Assembly: GCA_039024435.1 (NCBI GenBank)
Contig: JBCCQH010000107.1
Span: 1-28,296, forward strand
DNA from: JBCCQH01 sp039024435
GTDB lineage: Bacteria; Bacteroidota; Bacteroidia; J057; JADKCL01
Length of the DNA stretch: 28,296 nucleotides
Direction: 5' to 3'
Positions within the stretch are counted from its first letter, which is position 1, and the number at the start of each line of letters is the position of its first letter. Of the stretch, positions 20,756-28,296 are shown one piece after another. A program made the position numbers and the translations under genes. Below the pieces are notes generated by a model, which worked only from the letters and a program-made list of their open reading frames with translations, made no database searches and was not told the DNA's origin.

Positions 20756-23020
20756 CTATTCGCGCAGGAAACGCTGCTGGTGCTGCCCGGAGGTGCTGCG
20801 CAATCGGATCAGGTACAGCCCGGAAGCGAGGTCCCGGGTGTCCAGCAGGGTGGAGTTTCCGCGGACAAGTTCCTGGCGCTTGGGCTGGACTTGGCGTCCT
20901 TTCAGGTCATACAGTTCGATCTCGACCGGGCCGAGATCCGGAGGTAGGGTGATGCGCAACTGGTCCCGGACGGGATTGGGGGAGAGTTGCACCCCGGGCA
21001 GCCCAGGTTCGTCCCGGCTTACGGTTGTGGTGACGCTTTGGCAGGTCGAATCCTGGCAGCCATTGCTGTCCGTAACGGTGAGACAAGCGGTGTAGGTGCT
21101 GGGACTGAGGTAGATGTAGCTGGGATTTGTCTGGGTGCTGGTTCCTCCGTCGCCAAACTCCCAAAAGTAACTCACGGCGCTGGTGGAGAGGTCGGTAAAG
21201 TCGACCAAGAGTCCGTTGGGGAGGAAAGAGAAATTGGCGGTGGGATTGGGCACCACGGTGACGTTTTCCTCGCTGCGGCAGTTGCTCGGCATCAATTCCA
21301 TACCGATGGCGTAGGTACCGACACCGGGCAGGGGGATCGACGCGCTCAGACCGGACGCTACGTTGCTGCCATTGAGGAACCAAGTGGCGCCACTCGCCCC
21401 CGGAGTTGTGTTGAAGACTTGGAGGACATCGCCATCGCACAGGGTATCCGAACTGCGGTTGAAGGTCGGGGCAGGGAATACGTTGTAAACGTAGTCGGTG
21501 GTATCGGAACAGTTTCCGTTGCTGGCGATGATGGAGAGGGTAAACTGGCCACTCGCCAACTGCACGATGGGGAAGGGATTGAGATTTCCGGTCAGTGGCA
21601 TACCGTTGATGAGCCAAGTGCGGGTCGTATTGCCGGTGCTGACATCGGTAACGATGAGGGTGTCGCCGGCGCAGAGGGTATCGCCACTGAGGGTGGCCGC
21701 GGCGGTTACGGAGCAGGGGGGTGGCCCGCAGAGGGAATTGATTTGGAAGGGGGCATTCGTGGAAGCCCAGGTCCGGGTCAGGGTCGTCCCCGCCGAGGCA
21801 GTGGCAAAGGTCGCGGTGGTGGGCGTAAGGCTGAATACTGCGCTCGGCATGGCAAAGCTGGAATCGTTGCACCCGACAAAGCCGTTTGGGCTCGCTTTCA
21901 GGAGGTAGATGTCATCCGATCCGGCTCCAAAGCTGGTTGTGAAGCCGAGACCGATCAGAAACCCCGCGGGATCAATGGTCAGATCGAGCAGGAATTCGTC
22001 GCCAGTGCTGCCGTAAGCATTGGCGGACAGCACATTGCCGTTGGTGTCGAGTTGCATGATGTAGCCGTCGGCGCTTCCCTGGCCGAAGCTGCTGGTGTTT
22101 CCACACACAAAATAATTACCGCTTGCGTTCTCGATGCCAAAAGCGTCGTCATCGCTGCCGCCTCCGTAGCTCCGGGCCCAAATCAGGGTCCCGCTGGTAT
22201 CGATGCGCAGGACGATGGCGTCGTCGTTGTTGTTGATGTTGGACTGGCCCACGAGGATGTAACCATTGGGGATTTCGATGGCGTCGGTGAGGATATCGGT
22301 ATTCGGAGTGCCGTAGATCCGGTTCCATTGCGAATTGCCCGAGGAATCAAGTTTGTGGATGACAATGTCATCGCCGCCGAGCCCGAGGCTGGTGATGCCA
22401 AGGACCAGCAAACCCCCATCGGAAGTGGCCAGCGCATCGAAGGCGAGTTCGGCATCGTTACTGGAACCAATCGTGCGGCCCCAAAGTAAGTTGAGGTTGG
22501 TATCCCACTTGGTGACGAAGATATCGGTGGCGTTTTGGAAAGAAAATCCGGTGGCGTAGAGCTGGCCGTTCGGGGCGACATCGAGGTCATTGATTTGGGC
22601 AAATTGGGCGATGCCCGTACTGCGGGTAGCGAGGAGATTGCCGGTGTTGAGGTCGTACTTTTGGAGAAAACCATTGACTTGTCCGGGGCCGGGATCATCG
22701 GTCCCACCGGCGGCGAATACCCCATTGCCACTCACGGCGATCCCGGTGACTTCTTCGTCGGAATTGCTGGTGCCGCTGTAGCGGGCCCACTGCAAGTTGC
22801 CGGCGGAATCCACGACCATGACGGTGGTCTCCAGGTGGGTCAAAGTAAAGGATTCAGTCGCTCCCCCGATGGCGTAGCTGCCATTGCTCGCCGGGGCGAT
22901 GCCGGCACCTTCATCGAGGGCGGAGGCGCCGTAAGCATGTTGGAAGGTTTGGGCAAGGAGATGGGAGTGGAACCCAAAGAAGCAGGGCAAGAGCAGCAGC
23001 AGAAATAGTTTGTCTTTCAT
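20756..23020 (-). CDS. Secreted beta-propeller/PKD protein with T9SS type A sorting domain
   Basis: A 754-residue exported protein. A signal peptide (1-24, ends LLAQ) precedes about seven propeller repeats (about 25-390) of the SBBP type. Each has a strand such as LDSSGNSQWNRIYG or IDTSGTLIWARSYGG, spaced about 50 residues. Two Ig-like segments follow (PCSVTAAATLSGDTLCAGD..., APTFNRSSDTLCDGD...). Next is a PKD domain (about 590-660, YFWEFGDGGTST) and a C-terminal sorting domain (LSPNPVRDQLRI ... SGLYLIRLR ... RFLRE). The expected location is the cell surface via T9SS. It is a full-length paralog of 23954-26236, shown by the shared GFLQK[YW]D and [FI]TKWDTNLNL-type segments. Binding partners are unknown. 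Confidence 0.88.
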   Translation of the reverse strand: MKDKLFLLLLLPCFFGFHSHLLAQTFQHAYGASALDEGAGIAPASNGSYAIGGATESFTLTHLETTVMVVDSAGNLQWARYSGTSNSDEEVTGIAVSGNGVFAAGGTDDPGPGQVNGFLQKYDLNTGNLLATRSTGIAQFAQINDLDVAPNGQLYATGFSFQNATDIFVTKWDTNLNLLWGRTIGSSNDAELAFDALATSDGGLLVLGITSLGLGGDDIVIHKLDSSGNSQWNRIYGTPNTDILTDAIEIPNGYILVGQSNINNNDDAIVLRIDTSGTLIWARSYGGGSDDDAFGIENASGNYFVCGNTSSFGQGSADGYIMQLDTNGNVLSANAYGSTGDEFLLDLTIDPAGFLIGLGFTTSFGAGSDDIYLLKASPNGFVGCNDSSFAMPSAVFSLTPTTATFATASAGTTLTRTWASTNAPFQINSLCGPPPCSVTAAATLSGDTLCAGDTLIVTDVSTGNTTRTWLINGMPLTGNLNPFPIVQLASGQFTLSIIASNGNCSDTTDYVYNVFPAPTFNRSSDTLCDGDVLQVFNTTPGASGATWFLNGSNVASGLSASIPLPGVGTYAIGMELMPSNCRSEENVTVVPNPTANFSFLPNGLLVDFTDLSTSAVSYFWEFGDGGTSTQTNPSYIYLSPSTYTACLTVTDSNGCQDSTCQSVTTTVSRDEPGLPGVQLSPNPVRDQLRITLPPDLGPVEIELYDLKGRQVQPKRQELVRGNSTLLDTRDLASGLYLIRLRSTSGQHQQRFLRE

Positions 23021-23214
23021 GTGAGAGATTGATGTGGGCGTAAATTACGGGAATTCTTATTTCTTGTGATTCAGCGGCGGTTAAAATTGCCGTTGGTTTT
23101 TTTGCTGCGGCGGTTTCTTCTGGCTTCCGGCTTTTTCGTCGACCCTTCAGGTCATCGACTCTCAAGTGGGTCTTGCGTGGCAAAGATCAATGGTAGCAAG
23201 TTGCACCCATCGAA

Positions 23215-23613
23215 TTGGGAAAGGTTTTGGTTTGGGAAATCCGGTGGGAAAATGAATCCTTCATCAAGCTTTTGCACGATATTGTACAAGCCAACCGAGA
23301 CAGGGTGACGGGCAATAATTCCTCCGAAATTGGTAGTCTGGGGATTGGCCTGTGGGCAAGCAAGGATTTTGTTGCCTTGGATCAGTGGATCACCAAAACT
23401 GAGAATGGAAGGCCCGTATACTCAGGAAAAATACTCGTCAATACTCCATGGACCTTCCCGGGGATTGACTTTTTGTTGGTTACCCGGGATGCATTTAATT
23501 TGGGGTTCACGCAAGTGGATTTTACGGGACCACTGGTAAACCACTCCACCAAATCTTTGATGTTGGTTTCCGATGCTACCCAACCGCTCAAGTTGAAGAC
23601 AGTAACCAAATGA
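23215..23613 (+). CDS. Unrecognised protein in a low-GC island
   Basis: An open frame of about 132 residues whose composition looks like a real protein (FLLVTRDAFNLGF, VDFTGPLVNHSTKSLMLVSD). No ATG lies near its 5' end. TTG 23215 is the first credible start, and the frame is closed by TAG at 23194, so the true N-terminus may be lost. It ends in an ATGA overlap with the next gene, a sign of genuine translational coupling. GC is about 45% in the lines I counted, well below the flanking genes. It lies on the plus strand between two minus-strand paralogs. It may be a transferred small gene such as an immunity or effector gene, but nothing supports a specific function. Confidence 0.5.
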   Translation: MGKVLVWEIRWENESFIKLLHDIVQANRDRVTGNNSSEIGSLGIGLWASKDFVALDQWITKTENGRPVYSGKILVNTPWTFPGIDFLLVTRDAFNLGFTQVDFTGPLVNHSTKSLMLVSDATQPLKLKTVTK

Positions 23614-24011
23614 TAGCTCGTCTGTTTTCGGGATTTTTGATCTTTTTGGCCCTAATCTTTGGGTGTAAACCAGCATTGGCGCCACTGAAAATTCCCCATA
23701 AGTAGGAACGCTTAGTCTCAGAATTGATTGAAAATCTTCGCCGTTTCGCCGCTTCGGCAGAAGTGGAGACTGGCCGTCTGATCTACGATGCATTGGGTCA
23801 GGTGATGCGATTAAATTCGGCTCCGATTGTGGAGGGAAGCTTCGGAAAAGTTAAGCGAAATGGTGAGTACGAGATTTTGTTCAGTGAAGGGCAAGTTATC
23901 GCAACTACTTTTAGGACGGACGCTACCGGTGGATTGATAAGTCAGGCGCACCCTTACCACTTCACAAATCGCCGATCCACCGAAATCCCGCTTCCCACCA
24001 CCCGCAACTGA
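23610..24011 (+). pseudogene. Lipoprotein gene interrupted by an in-frame TAG
   Basis: ATG 23610 opens a clear lipoprotein signal peptide (MIARLFSGFLIFLALIFGC, Cys19), but the frame stops at TAG 23703-23705 after 31 codons. The same frame continues directly as ERLVSELIENLRRFAAS... for another hundred codons without a convincing new start. This suggests a nonsense mutation (for example CAG to TAG) or a sequencing error. The last 19 or so codons run into the 3' end of the opposite-strand T9SS gene (58 bp overlap from 23954), so the original C-terminus may also be lost. The start overlaps the previous stop (ATGA), so the two formed an operon. I do not recognise the mature part (GSFGKVKRNGEYEILFSEGQ). 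Confidence 0.55.
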
Positions 24012-26236
24012 TAGACGCCGGCCGCCAATCCGTGCAGGTCGATAGTAAGTTCCGGATCCGATGCTGCATCGCGCTGCCATTGCCCCACGCACTGGCCCGC
24101 GGAGGAGAAGCAACTGAGCGCAACTTCGCCCAGGGTGGCGGGCAGGTGGATCCGCAGCGCGTCGCGGGCGGGGTTGGGGGCCAGGGTGATCCGGGAGGCG
24201 ATGGGCGACTCCCGCGCGACCAGGACATCGATCATCTGGCAGAGGGTATCCTGACAGTTAGCGGCATTTAGGAGGACCAGGCAGACCTCGTAGGTGCCGG
24301 GGGTGGCGTAGGTATGGCTCGGATTGGGTTGCGTGCTGGTCGCGCCGTCCCCGAAGCTCCAGAAATAGTTGCTGCCTCCGGTGCTCAGGTCGGTAAAGGC
24401 GGCAGTGAGGCCATTGAGGACGAAACTGAAGTTCGGACTGGGAGCGGGCAAAACGGTAATGTCGGTCTCCGAGGTGCATCCGCTGGGCAAGGACGTCAGT
24501 TCAATCGCGTAGGTCCCGGTGACCGGCGGCGTGATCTGGGCGACCAGGCCGGTGTCGACGACATTGCCAGAAATGCTCCAAACGCTGCCGGTTGCTCCCG
24601 GTGTGGTATTGGTGGCGGTGAGGGCTTGTCCGAGGCAGAGATCGAGTTGGCTGAGGACCGGGGGCACCGCCGCCTGGGTTTCCAGATTGAAGGTCAGCGT
24701 ATCGCGGCAACTGCCGTCACTGGTCACCAGGGAGAGGGTAAATGGCCCGGGAGTGACCAGCACGGCCGCCAGCGGATTGATGGATCCGGCGAAGGGCATT
24801 CCGTTGGCGAGCCATTCACGGGAGGTATTACCCACGGTTATGTCGGTGGCGATCAGAGTATCGCCCGGGCAGAACAGGGTGTCGTTGAGGGTTGCCGCCG
24901 TCTGAAAGATGCAGGGCGGGGGAGGCCCCACGCAATACGTGTCGGGTTGGAGAACCGCTAGGCTCACCGGCCAGGTTTTGCTTGCGCTGCTGCCCGCCGC
25001 CTGGGCCACGGCGGTGTGAGGTTGATTGGGGCGGAGAATGGATACGCGGGGCAGAGAGAGTGACGTGAGGTTGCAGTTTGCATTTCCCAGACTGTCCGAG
25101 CGCAGCAGGAAAACCTCGTTGAGACCGGCCCCGATGGCATTGCTCGTGCCCGCCGCCAGGAAGTCGCCATTGGGCAGGACGGCGATGTCCCGGAAGGATT
25201 CATTGCCCGAAGTGCCGTAGGTGTAGGCAAAGTCGACCGGTCCGCTGGTATCGACGCGCATGACAAACCCCACATCGCTGCCGCTGCCGATGGTGGTGGC
25301 GGAAACTTTGCCGGTAGCGTAGATTTTACCGCCTACCCCGGCGATGCCTTCCAATTCGTTGATGCCGATCACCCCGTAGTCGCGCAGGAATCCGACATTG
25401 CCATTGGTGTCAATGGGGGTGATTTCGAAGAGCCGGCTGCCCCCGTTGAAGCGGTAACCGGCCACAAAATAGCGGTGGTTGAGTTCGATGACATCGGTGA
25501 TGGTTTCGTCCATCATGGAGCCCACGATCCGGGACCAGACCAGGGCCCCGGTTGAATCGAGCTTGACGATGAAGAGGTCATCGCCGCCCAGGCCGGAGTT
25601 TGTGGTGCCGCCCATGACGTAGCCCCCATCGGAGGTGGCTACCCCAGCGGTGCCCAGTTCCACCGAGTTGGCGAGGCCCACGCTGCGGCTCCAGATCAAG
25701 TTCAGATTGGTATCCCACTTGCTGATAAACATGTCGATGCCATTCAGAAAGGTAAATCCCGAGGTGTAGAGAAAGCCATCCGCATTGGCGTCGACATCAA
25801 AGTAGCGCTCAAACCCGCCCGTCGTGCCGCAAGTGCGGGTGCCAAGGAGATTTCCGGTGGCGTCCCATTTTTGCAGGAAGCCATTGATCTGACCAGGATT
25901 CGACTCCGTGGTTTGGCCGGCGACGTAGAGGTAGCCGTCGAGCCATACTGCCGCTCCGGCAATTTCGTCGGTATTGGTGGGGCCACTGGCGTAGGACCAG
26001 ATCGGAGCGGCATTGCTGTCGCGCAAGGTCAGCAGGAGATCACGGCTGGAAGAAAAGGATTCGGTGAAGCCGGTCAGGGCATAGCGGCCGGAATCGGCGA
26101 GAGCGAGGTCATTGGCTTCTTCGATCCCGGTTGCGCCCAGGGTACGCTGAAAAAGGATTTGCGCATGGCTGCGGGTAGGAGAGAAGAGGACCAAAAGCAG
26201 CAGGAAGGCGAGGGCAGTTGTTGGGTGCTTGAGCAT
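23954..26236 (-). CDS. Secreted beta-propeller/PKD protein with T9SS type A sorting domain (paralog of 20756-23020)
   Basis: A 760-residue exported protein with the same order as its neighbour: signal peptide (ATG 26236, ends RSHAQ), SBBP-type propeller repeats (LDSTGALVWSRIVG, RVDTSGPVDFAYTYG), and two Ig-like segments. A PKD domain (YFWSFGDGATST) and a sorting domain (LAPNPARDALRI ... AGVYQLRVV ... DRRFVKW) follow. The ATG at 26236 is preferred over an in-frame TTG at 26263 because it directly begins the basic-hydrophobic signal peptide. The pair is an old tandem duplication, with substantial divergence in the propeller. About 930 bases of unrelated low-GC DNA now lie between them. The gene is divergent from the small membrane protein array to the right. 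Confidence 0.88.
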   Translation of the reverse strand: MLKHPTTALAFLLLLVLFSPTRSHAQILFQRTLGATGIEEANDLALADSGRYALTGFTESFSSSRDLLLTLRDSNAAPIWSYASGPTNTDEIAGAAVWLDGYLYVAGQTTESNPGQINGFLQKWDATGNLLGTRTCGTTGGFERYFDVDANADGFLYTSGFTFLNGIDMFISKWDTNLNLIWSRSVGLANSVELGTAGVATSDGGYVMGGTTNSGLGGDDLFIVKLDSTGALVWSRIVGSMMDETITDVIELNHRYFVAGYRFNGGSRLFEITPIDTNGNVGFLRDYGVIGINELEGIAGVGGKIYATGKVSATTIGSGSDVGFVMRVDTSGPVDFAYTYGTSGNESFRDIAVLPNGDFLAAGTSNAIGAGLNEVFLLRSDSLGNANCNLTSLSLPRVSILRPNQPHTAVAQAAGSSASKTWPVSLAVLQPDTYCVGPPPPCIFQTAATLNDTLFCPGDTLIATDITVGNTSREWLANGMPFAGSINPLAAVLVTPGPFTLSLVTSDGSCRDTLTFNLETQAAVPPVLSQLDLCLGQALTATNTTPGATGSVWSISGNVVDTGLVAQITPPVTGTYAIELTSLPSGCTSETDITVLPAPSPNFSFVLNGLTAAFTDLSTGGSNYFWSFGDGATSTQPNPSHTYATPGTYEVCLVLLNAANCQDTLCQMIDVLVARESPIASRITLAPNPARDALRIHLPATLGEVALSCFSSAGQCVGQWQRDAASDPELTIDLHGLAAGVYQLRVVGSGISVDRRFVKW

Positions 26237-26372
26237 TTCAGGGTTTTTCGAAGTTGGTAGCAAGCCGGAAGGCGGATCAAATGCCCCAAGATAAAAACTG
26301 ACTTGGCATGGATTTGGTTTTCGGCTGGTTACTAGCCGTTTGTAACATCATCTTCCCTGGTAAAAAACAAAA

Positions 26373-26406
26373 TACATAAGTTTCAATAATCATTGAAACT
26401 TATGTA
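26373..26406. repeat. 15-bp perfect palindromic stem (possible operator or minus-strand terminator)
   Basis: TACATAAGTTTCAAT, loop AATC, then its exact reverse complement. It lies in the 440-bp gap between two divergent transcription units. On the minus strand it is followed by TTTTGTTTTTT, giving it the form of a terminator. On the plus strand no T tract follows. A regulator operator or an upstream attenuator of the PKD gene is equally possible. The gap holds no other supportable gene. Confidence 0.7.
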
Positions 26407-26678
26407 GAGAGCGTCCGTATATTATTTCAAAAGCAGTAATTTCTGCTTCTGCCACTAAAAACTAATTGTTATGGCTGCTCTCCTTTACCCTCCTTTTAAC
26501 CTTCCGAATCTCTCCCCGGACGTCTGTCCCGACCACTGGGTGTCCGCCGCGTGATGGGCGGCTCGATCTCGCCCACCTTTGATCCCAATCGCTCCCCCGC
26601 GATTTTTCGCCCTGCCTGAGCTGGTCTTCTCCGGCCCCTCCTTTCCCCAACGATTTCGTCCTCCGCAAACCCAACATC

Positions 26679-26957
26679 ATGTGGATCTACCTTCACCTGA
26701 TCGTGCTCATCGTAGGCATTTGTCAGCTCATTGTGGCCGCTTATTTGGTGGGCGCTACCGATGATCTGCGCCAGCGCCGCCACTTCCAACTGTATCTGCT
26801 TGGAGCCGTGACCTGGGTGAGTATACTCGGTATCGTGCATCCATGCTTGGACCACCCAGTAATGGGCATCTTTTGGAACCTCGGATTTTATTCGGGAGTG
26901 ATTGCCCTGAACCAATACTTTTTTCTGATCGCCTTTGCGCGACACAAACTCACCTAA
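26679..26957 (+). CDS. Small multi-pass membrane protein, array member 1
   Basis: A 92-residue hydrophobic protein with about three or four membrane segments (MWIYLHLIVLIVGICQLIVA; FQLYLLGAVTWVSILGIV; GIFWNLGFYSGVIAL; FFLIAF). A short basic loop, DDLRQRRHF, sits before the second segment. The same RQRRHFxxYLxG pattern occurs in members 3 and 4, so the genes are paralogs. Function unknown. It is the first of four in a row and starts 11 bases before member 2. Confidence 0.75.
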   Translation: MWIYLHLIVLIVGICQLIVAAYLVGATDDLRQRRHFQLYLLGAVTWVSILGIVHPCLDHPVMGIFWNLGFYSGVIALNQYFFLIAFARHKLT

Positions 26958-26968
26958 CTCTACCGATC

Positions 26969-27301
26969 ATGAACGGGGAAGATTACACAGCAATCGGAGA
27001 AGCTACCTTCGGACTGATGACTTTCGGTGCTTTGCTGACGATGGCGATTGCCGGACCGGTGCAACTGATGATGGCGGTTCTAAAGCTCGGTGATCCCAAA
27101 ACCAAAGCCCAGGCGCGGAACCTCCGGCTGTATTTCAGTGGGGTGCTGGTCTACGGCGGCGGCTTGCTGGGCCTTTTGCTCAATCATGGTAGCATCTTGG
27201 GCAGTCCTGAAAAAGCACTTTACACGATTTTGGGCGGATTGGCGTTGCTGGTTTTCCACTTGGTAACCACTTTCCATCCCGCTGTCCTTGGGGGCGAATG
27301 A
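26969..27301 (+). CDS. Small multi-pass membrane protein, array member 2
   Basis: A 110-residue protein from ATG 26969 with four membrane segments (GLMTFGALLTMAIAGPVQLMM; LRLYFSGVLVYGGGLLGLLL; ALYTILGGLALLVFHLV and a first half-segment). The loop KTKAQARNLRLYFSGV corresponds to the RQRRHFxxYLxG loop of its neighbours but has lost the RRHF core, making this the most divergent member. It lies 11 bases after member 1, so co-transcription is likely. Function unknown. Confidence 0.72.
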   Translation: MNGEDYTAIGEATFGLMTFGALLTMAIAGPVQLMMAVLKLGDPKTKAQARNLRLYFSGVLVYGGGLLGLLLNHGSILGSPEKALYTILGGLALLVFHLVTTFHPAVLGGE

Positions 27302-27364
27302 ATGCCCAGCGCCGTTGCCCGGTGCATTTGATCCTTTATTTGTGCAACAAAAACCCTTACCACC

Positions 27365-27694
27365 ATGATGCTCATCGGTCTGTTTATGCTACTACTTGGG
27401 ACGGTGCAAGTCCTCAGCGCTCTGATCGGAGTCCTTGTCACCAAAAACCCTCACCAACGCCGCCACTTTGGCTACTATCTCCTGGGTGTTTTCCTCTACT
27501 TCAGCCTGCACTACATCGTATTCACGACTGACTTGTACTGGGGTCACGAAGCCACGCTAGCACCCCTGTTGGTTTTAGCGGTTGTGACTTTGGCGGTGTA
27601 CAACGTCATCATTTTGGTGAATCCCTGGCGCAAATCAATCCACGCAGCACCCTCGGATTCGGGTCCCGAACGGGATCCTCTGAGTGGAGAATAA
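27365..27694 (+). CDS. Small multi-pass membrane protein, array member 3
   Basis: A 109-residue protein with four membrane segments (LIGLFMLLLGTVQVLSALIGVL; FGYYLLGVFLYFSLHYIVF; LAPLLVLAVVTLAVYNVIILV) and the paralog signature NPHQRRHFGYYLLG. The polar C-terminal tail is rich in Pro, Ser and Asp. ATG 27365 is immediately followed by a second ATG. Function unknown. Confidence 0.75.
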   Translation: MMLIGLFMLLLGTVQVLSALIGVLVTKNPHQRRHFGYYLLGVFLYFSLHYIVFTTDLYWGHEATLAPLLVLAVVTLAVYNVIILVNPWRKSIHAAPSDSGPERDPLSGE

Positions 27695-27768
27695 CTTCAC
27701 TTAACGCCACTTTCGGATCTGTGATCCTTACTGCCCGGCAAACTCAACTGATCGCGAACCACCTTCAT

Positions 27769-27793
27769 CGGCCCCCGTCGGGGGGCCGGTTTT
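27769..27793 (+). terminator. Terminator between array members 3 and 4
   Basis: An 8-bp stem CGGCCCCC / GGGGGCCG with loop GTCG, followed by GT and a T run. It ends transcription of members 1-3, so member 4 probably needs its own promoter. AATCTTTG at 27804-27811 is a near match to TAnnTTTG only 6 bases before the ATG. Confidence 0.75.
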
Positions 27794-27817
27794 CTCCCAC
27801 CGAAATCTTTGACTGCC

Positions 27818-28120
27818 ATGTTTCTACCCCTGATCCTTATGCTTTTCCTCGGACTGACTCAGATCCTGATCGCCCTGGTAGGATTGACTTCGAGAAATGT
27901 CCGACAGCGCCGCCACTTTGCTCATTACCTCATTGGGGTGTTGATCTACGCGGGAGTGCTCGCCATCGCGGTCCAGTTCCGACCTGAAGTTGGCTTTTAC
28001 CAGTGGACCGTGCTCTTTTTCTTTATGGGCGCACTGGGGCTTTCGGTGTACAATTTTGTGATTCTGCTCCGTCCCAAATCGCTGGCGGGGAGTGAGGAAA
28101 CGTACGGTGAAGATGCTTAG
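27818..28120 (+). CDS. Small multi-pass membrane protein, array member 4
   Basis: A 100-residue protein from ATG 27818 with four membrane segments (FLPLILMLFLGLTQILIALVG; FAHYLIGVLIYAGVLAIAV; WTVLFFFMGALGLSVYNFVIL) and the signature NVRQRRHFAHYLIG. It is closest to member 3: both also share the VYNxxILxxP end of the last segment. The C-terminal tail is acidic. It may start almost leaderless after the terminator. Function unknown. Confidence 0.75.
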   Translation: MFLPLILMLFLGLTQILIALVGLTSRNVRQRRHFAHYLIGVLIYAGVLAIAVQFRPEVGFYQWTVLFFFMGALGLSVYNFVILLRPKSLAGSEETYGEDA

Positions 28121-28149
28121 CTGATCTCTGATCTCTGCCTTCAATCTTG

Positions 28150-28296
28150 GAGCCTGTTTAAATTTAATCCTGTGATTTTGCTATGGCATCTTTTTCCGCC
28201 TCTCTTCAGCTATTTTCTCGCCCATAGCTTTGGCTATGGACTCCAAAATGAGCTTTGAGAGACAAAAAAATCTGCACTAGCAAATTTCACAAACCA
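28150..28296. mobile_element. Possible left end of an IS or MITE (partial, at window edge)
   Basis: GAGCCTGTTTAAATT begins an AT-rich non-coding stretch containing an internal hairpin CCATAGC/GCTATGG (28222-28239). The sequence changes character abruptly after the last gene and reaches the window edge without a gene. A terminal repeat is suggested only by its look; the other end is not in view. Confidence 0.3.

Noticed and set aside
23066..23308. 80-codon GTG-start frame between the T9SS paralogs
   Set aside because: It overlaps the better 23215 frame out of phase and its translation is Ser/Gly/Lys-rich without structure. A frameshifted start for the 23215 gene was considered but no join gave a convincing protein.
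26373..26406. CRISPR repeat, because of GTTTCAAT / ATTGAAAC ends
   Set aside because: Only one copy exists, with no spacers, no array and no cas genes in the window.
26471..26554. 27-codon frame MAALLYPPFNLPNL... upstream of the small membrane protein array
   Set aside because: It is too short, with no membrane segment and no coupling to the next gene. A leader peptide cannot be excluded but is not supported.
27721..27987. 88-codon GTG-start frame at the right end
   Set aside because: It overlaps membrane protein member 4 out of frame, spans a terminator, and reads as Pro/His/Arg-rich noise.

Overview
The window looks like a chromosomal segment from a fairly GC-rich member of the Bacteroidota, most likely the Saprospirales (Saprospiraceae/Lewinellaceae type). 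Two lines of sequence evidence support this. Six genes or gene fragments end in a Por/type IX secretion (T9SS) type A C-terminal sorting domain. Several genes are preceded by the Bacteroidota promoter pattern TTG/TTTG - 19 or 20 nt - TAnnTTTG. No rRNA, tRNA or CRISPR array was seen, and no transposase gene.

Layout. 1-228 is an 81-bp fold-back, probably a contig-edge artefact, leading into the C-terminus of a PKD/T9SS protein (to 725). A shared terminator separates it from a minus-strand OmpA/TPR lipoprotein (851-2806). A PLP aminotransferase (3007-4161) follows. Two tandem paralogous secreted kelch/T9SS proteins (4669-7263 and 7430-9925) come next. The second is cut short by a stop codon that removes the end of its sorting domain. 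Inverted copies of a structured intergenic repeat flank the pair (4283-4397 minus, 10148-10243 plus). Then come another T9SS protein (10957-11937), a TetR regulator (12050-12631, minus), a small unknown protein, a membrane-anchored SGNH hydrolase next to an OafA-type acyltransferase (13267-15822), an SRPBCC protein and a small membrane protein.

The most interesting locus is the minus-strand pair hen1-pnkp (20700-16754). It has the architecture of the bacterial Pnkp/Hen1 RNA-repair operon: kinase, phosphatase and ligase domains plus a 2'-O-methyltransferase, with a 4-bp ATGA overlap. By my reading against the family motifs, key catalytic positions of the kinase (Asp to Asn), the ligase (nucleophilic Lys to Met, plus two Glu lost) and the methyltransferase (ExxEH to ExxQM) are changed. 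Every phosphatase motif is intact, and both long frames remain open. This points to a repurposed, phosphatase-only version of the system.

Upstream lie two paralogous beta-propeller/PKD/T9SS proteins (20756-23020 and 23954-26236, both minus). A low-GC plus-strand island with one unknown gene and one broken lipoprotein gene is wedged between them. The right end (26679-28120) is a tandem array of four small, mutually related, multi-pass membrane proteins of unknown function. It is preceded by a 15-bp perfect palindromic stem and followed by what may be the left end of an IS or MITE at the window edge.
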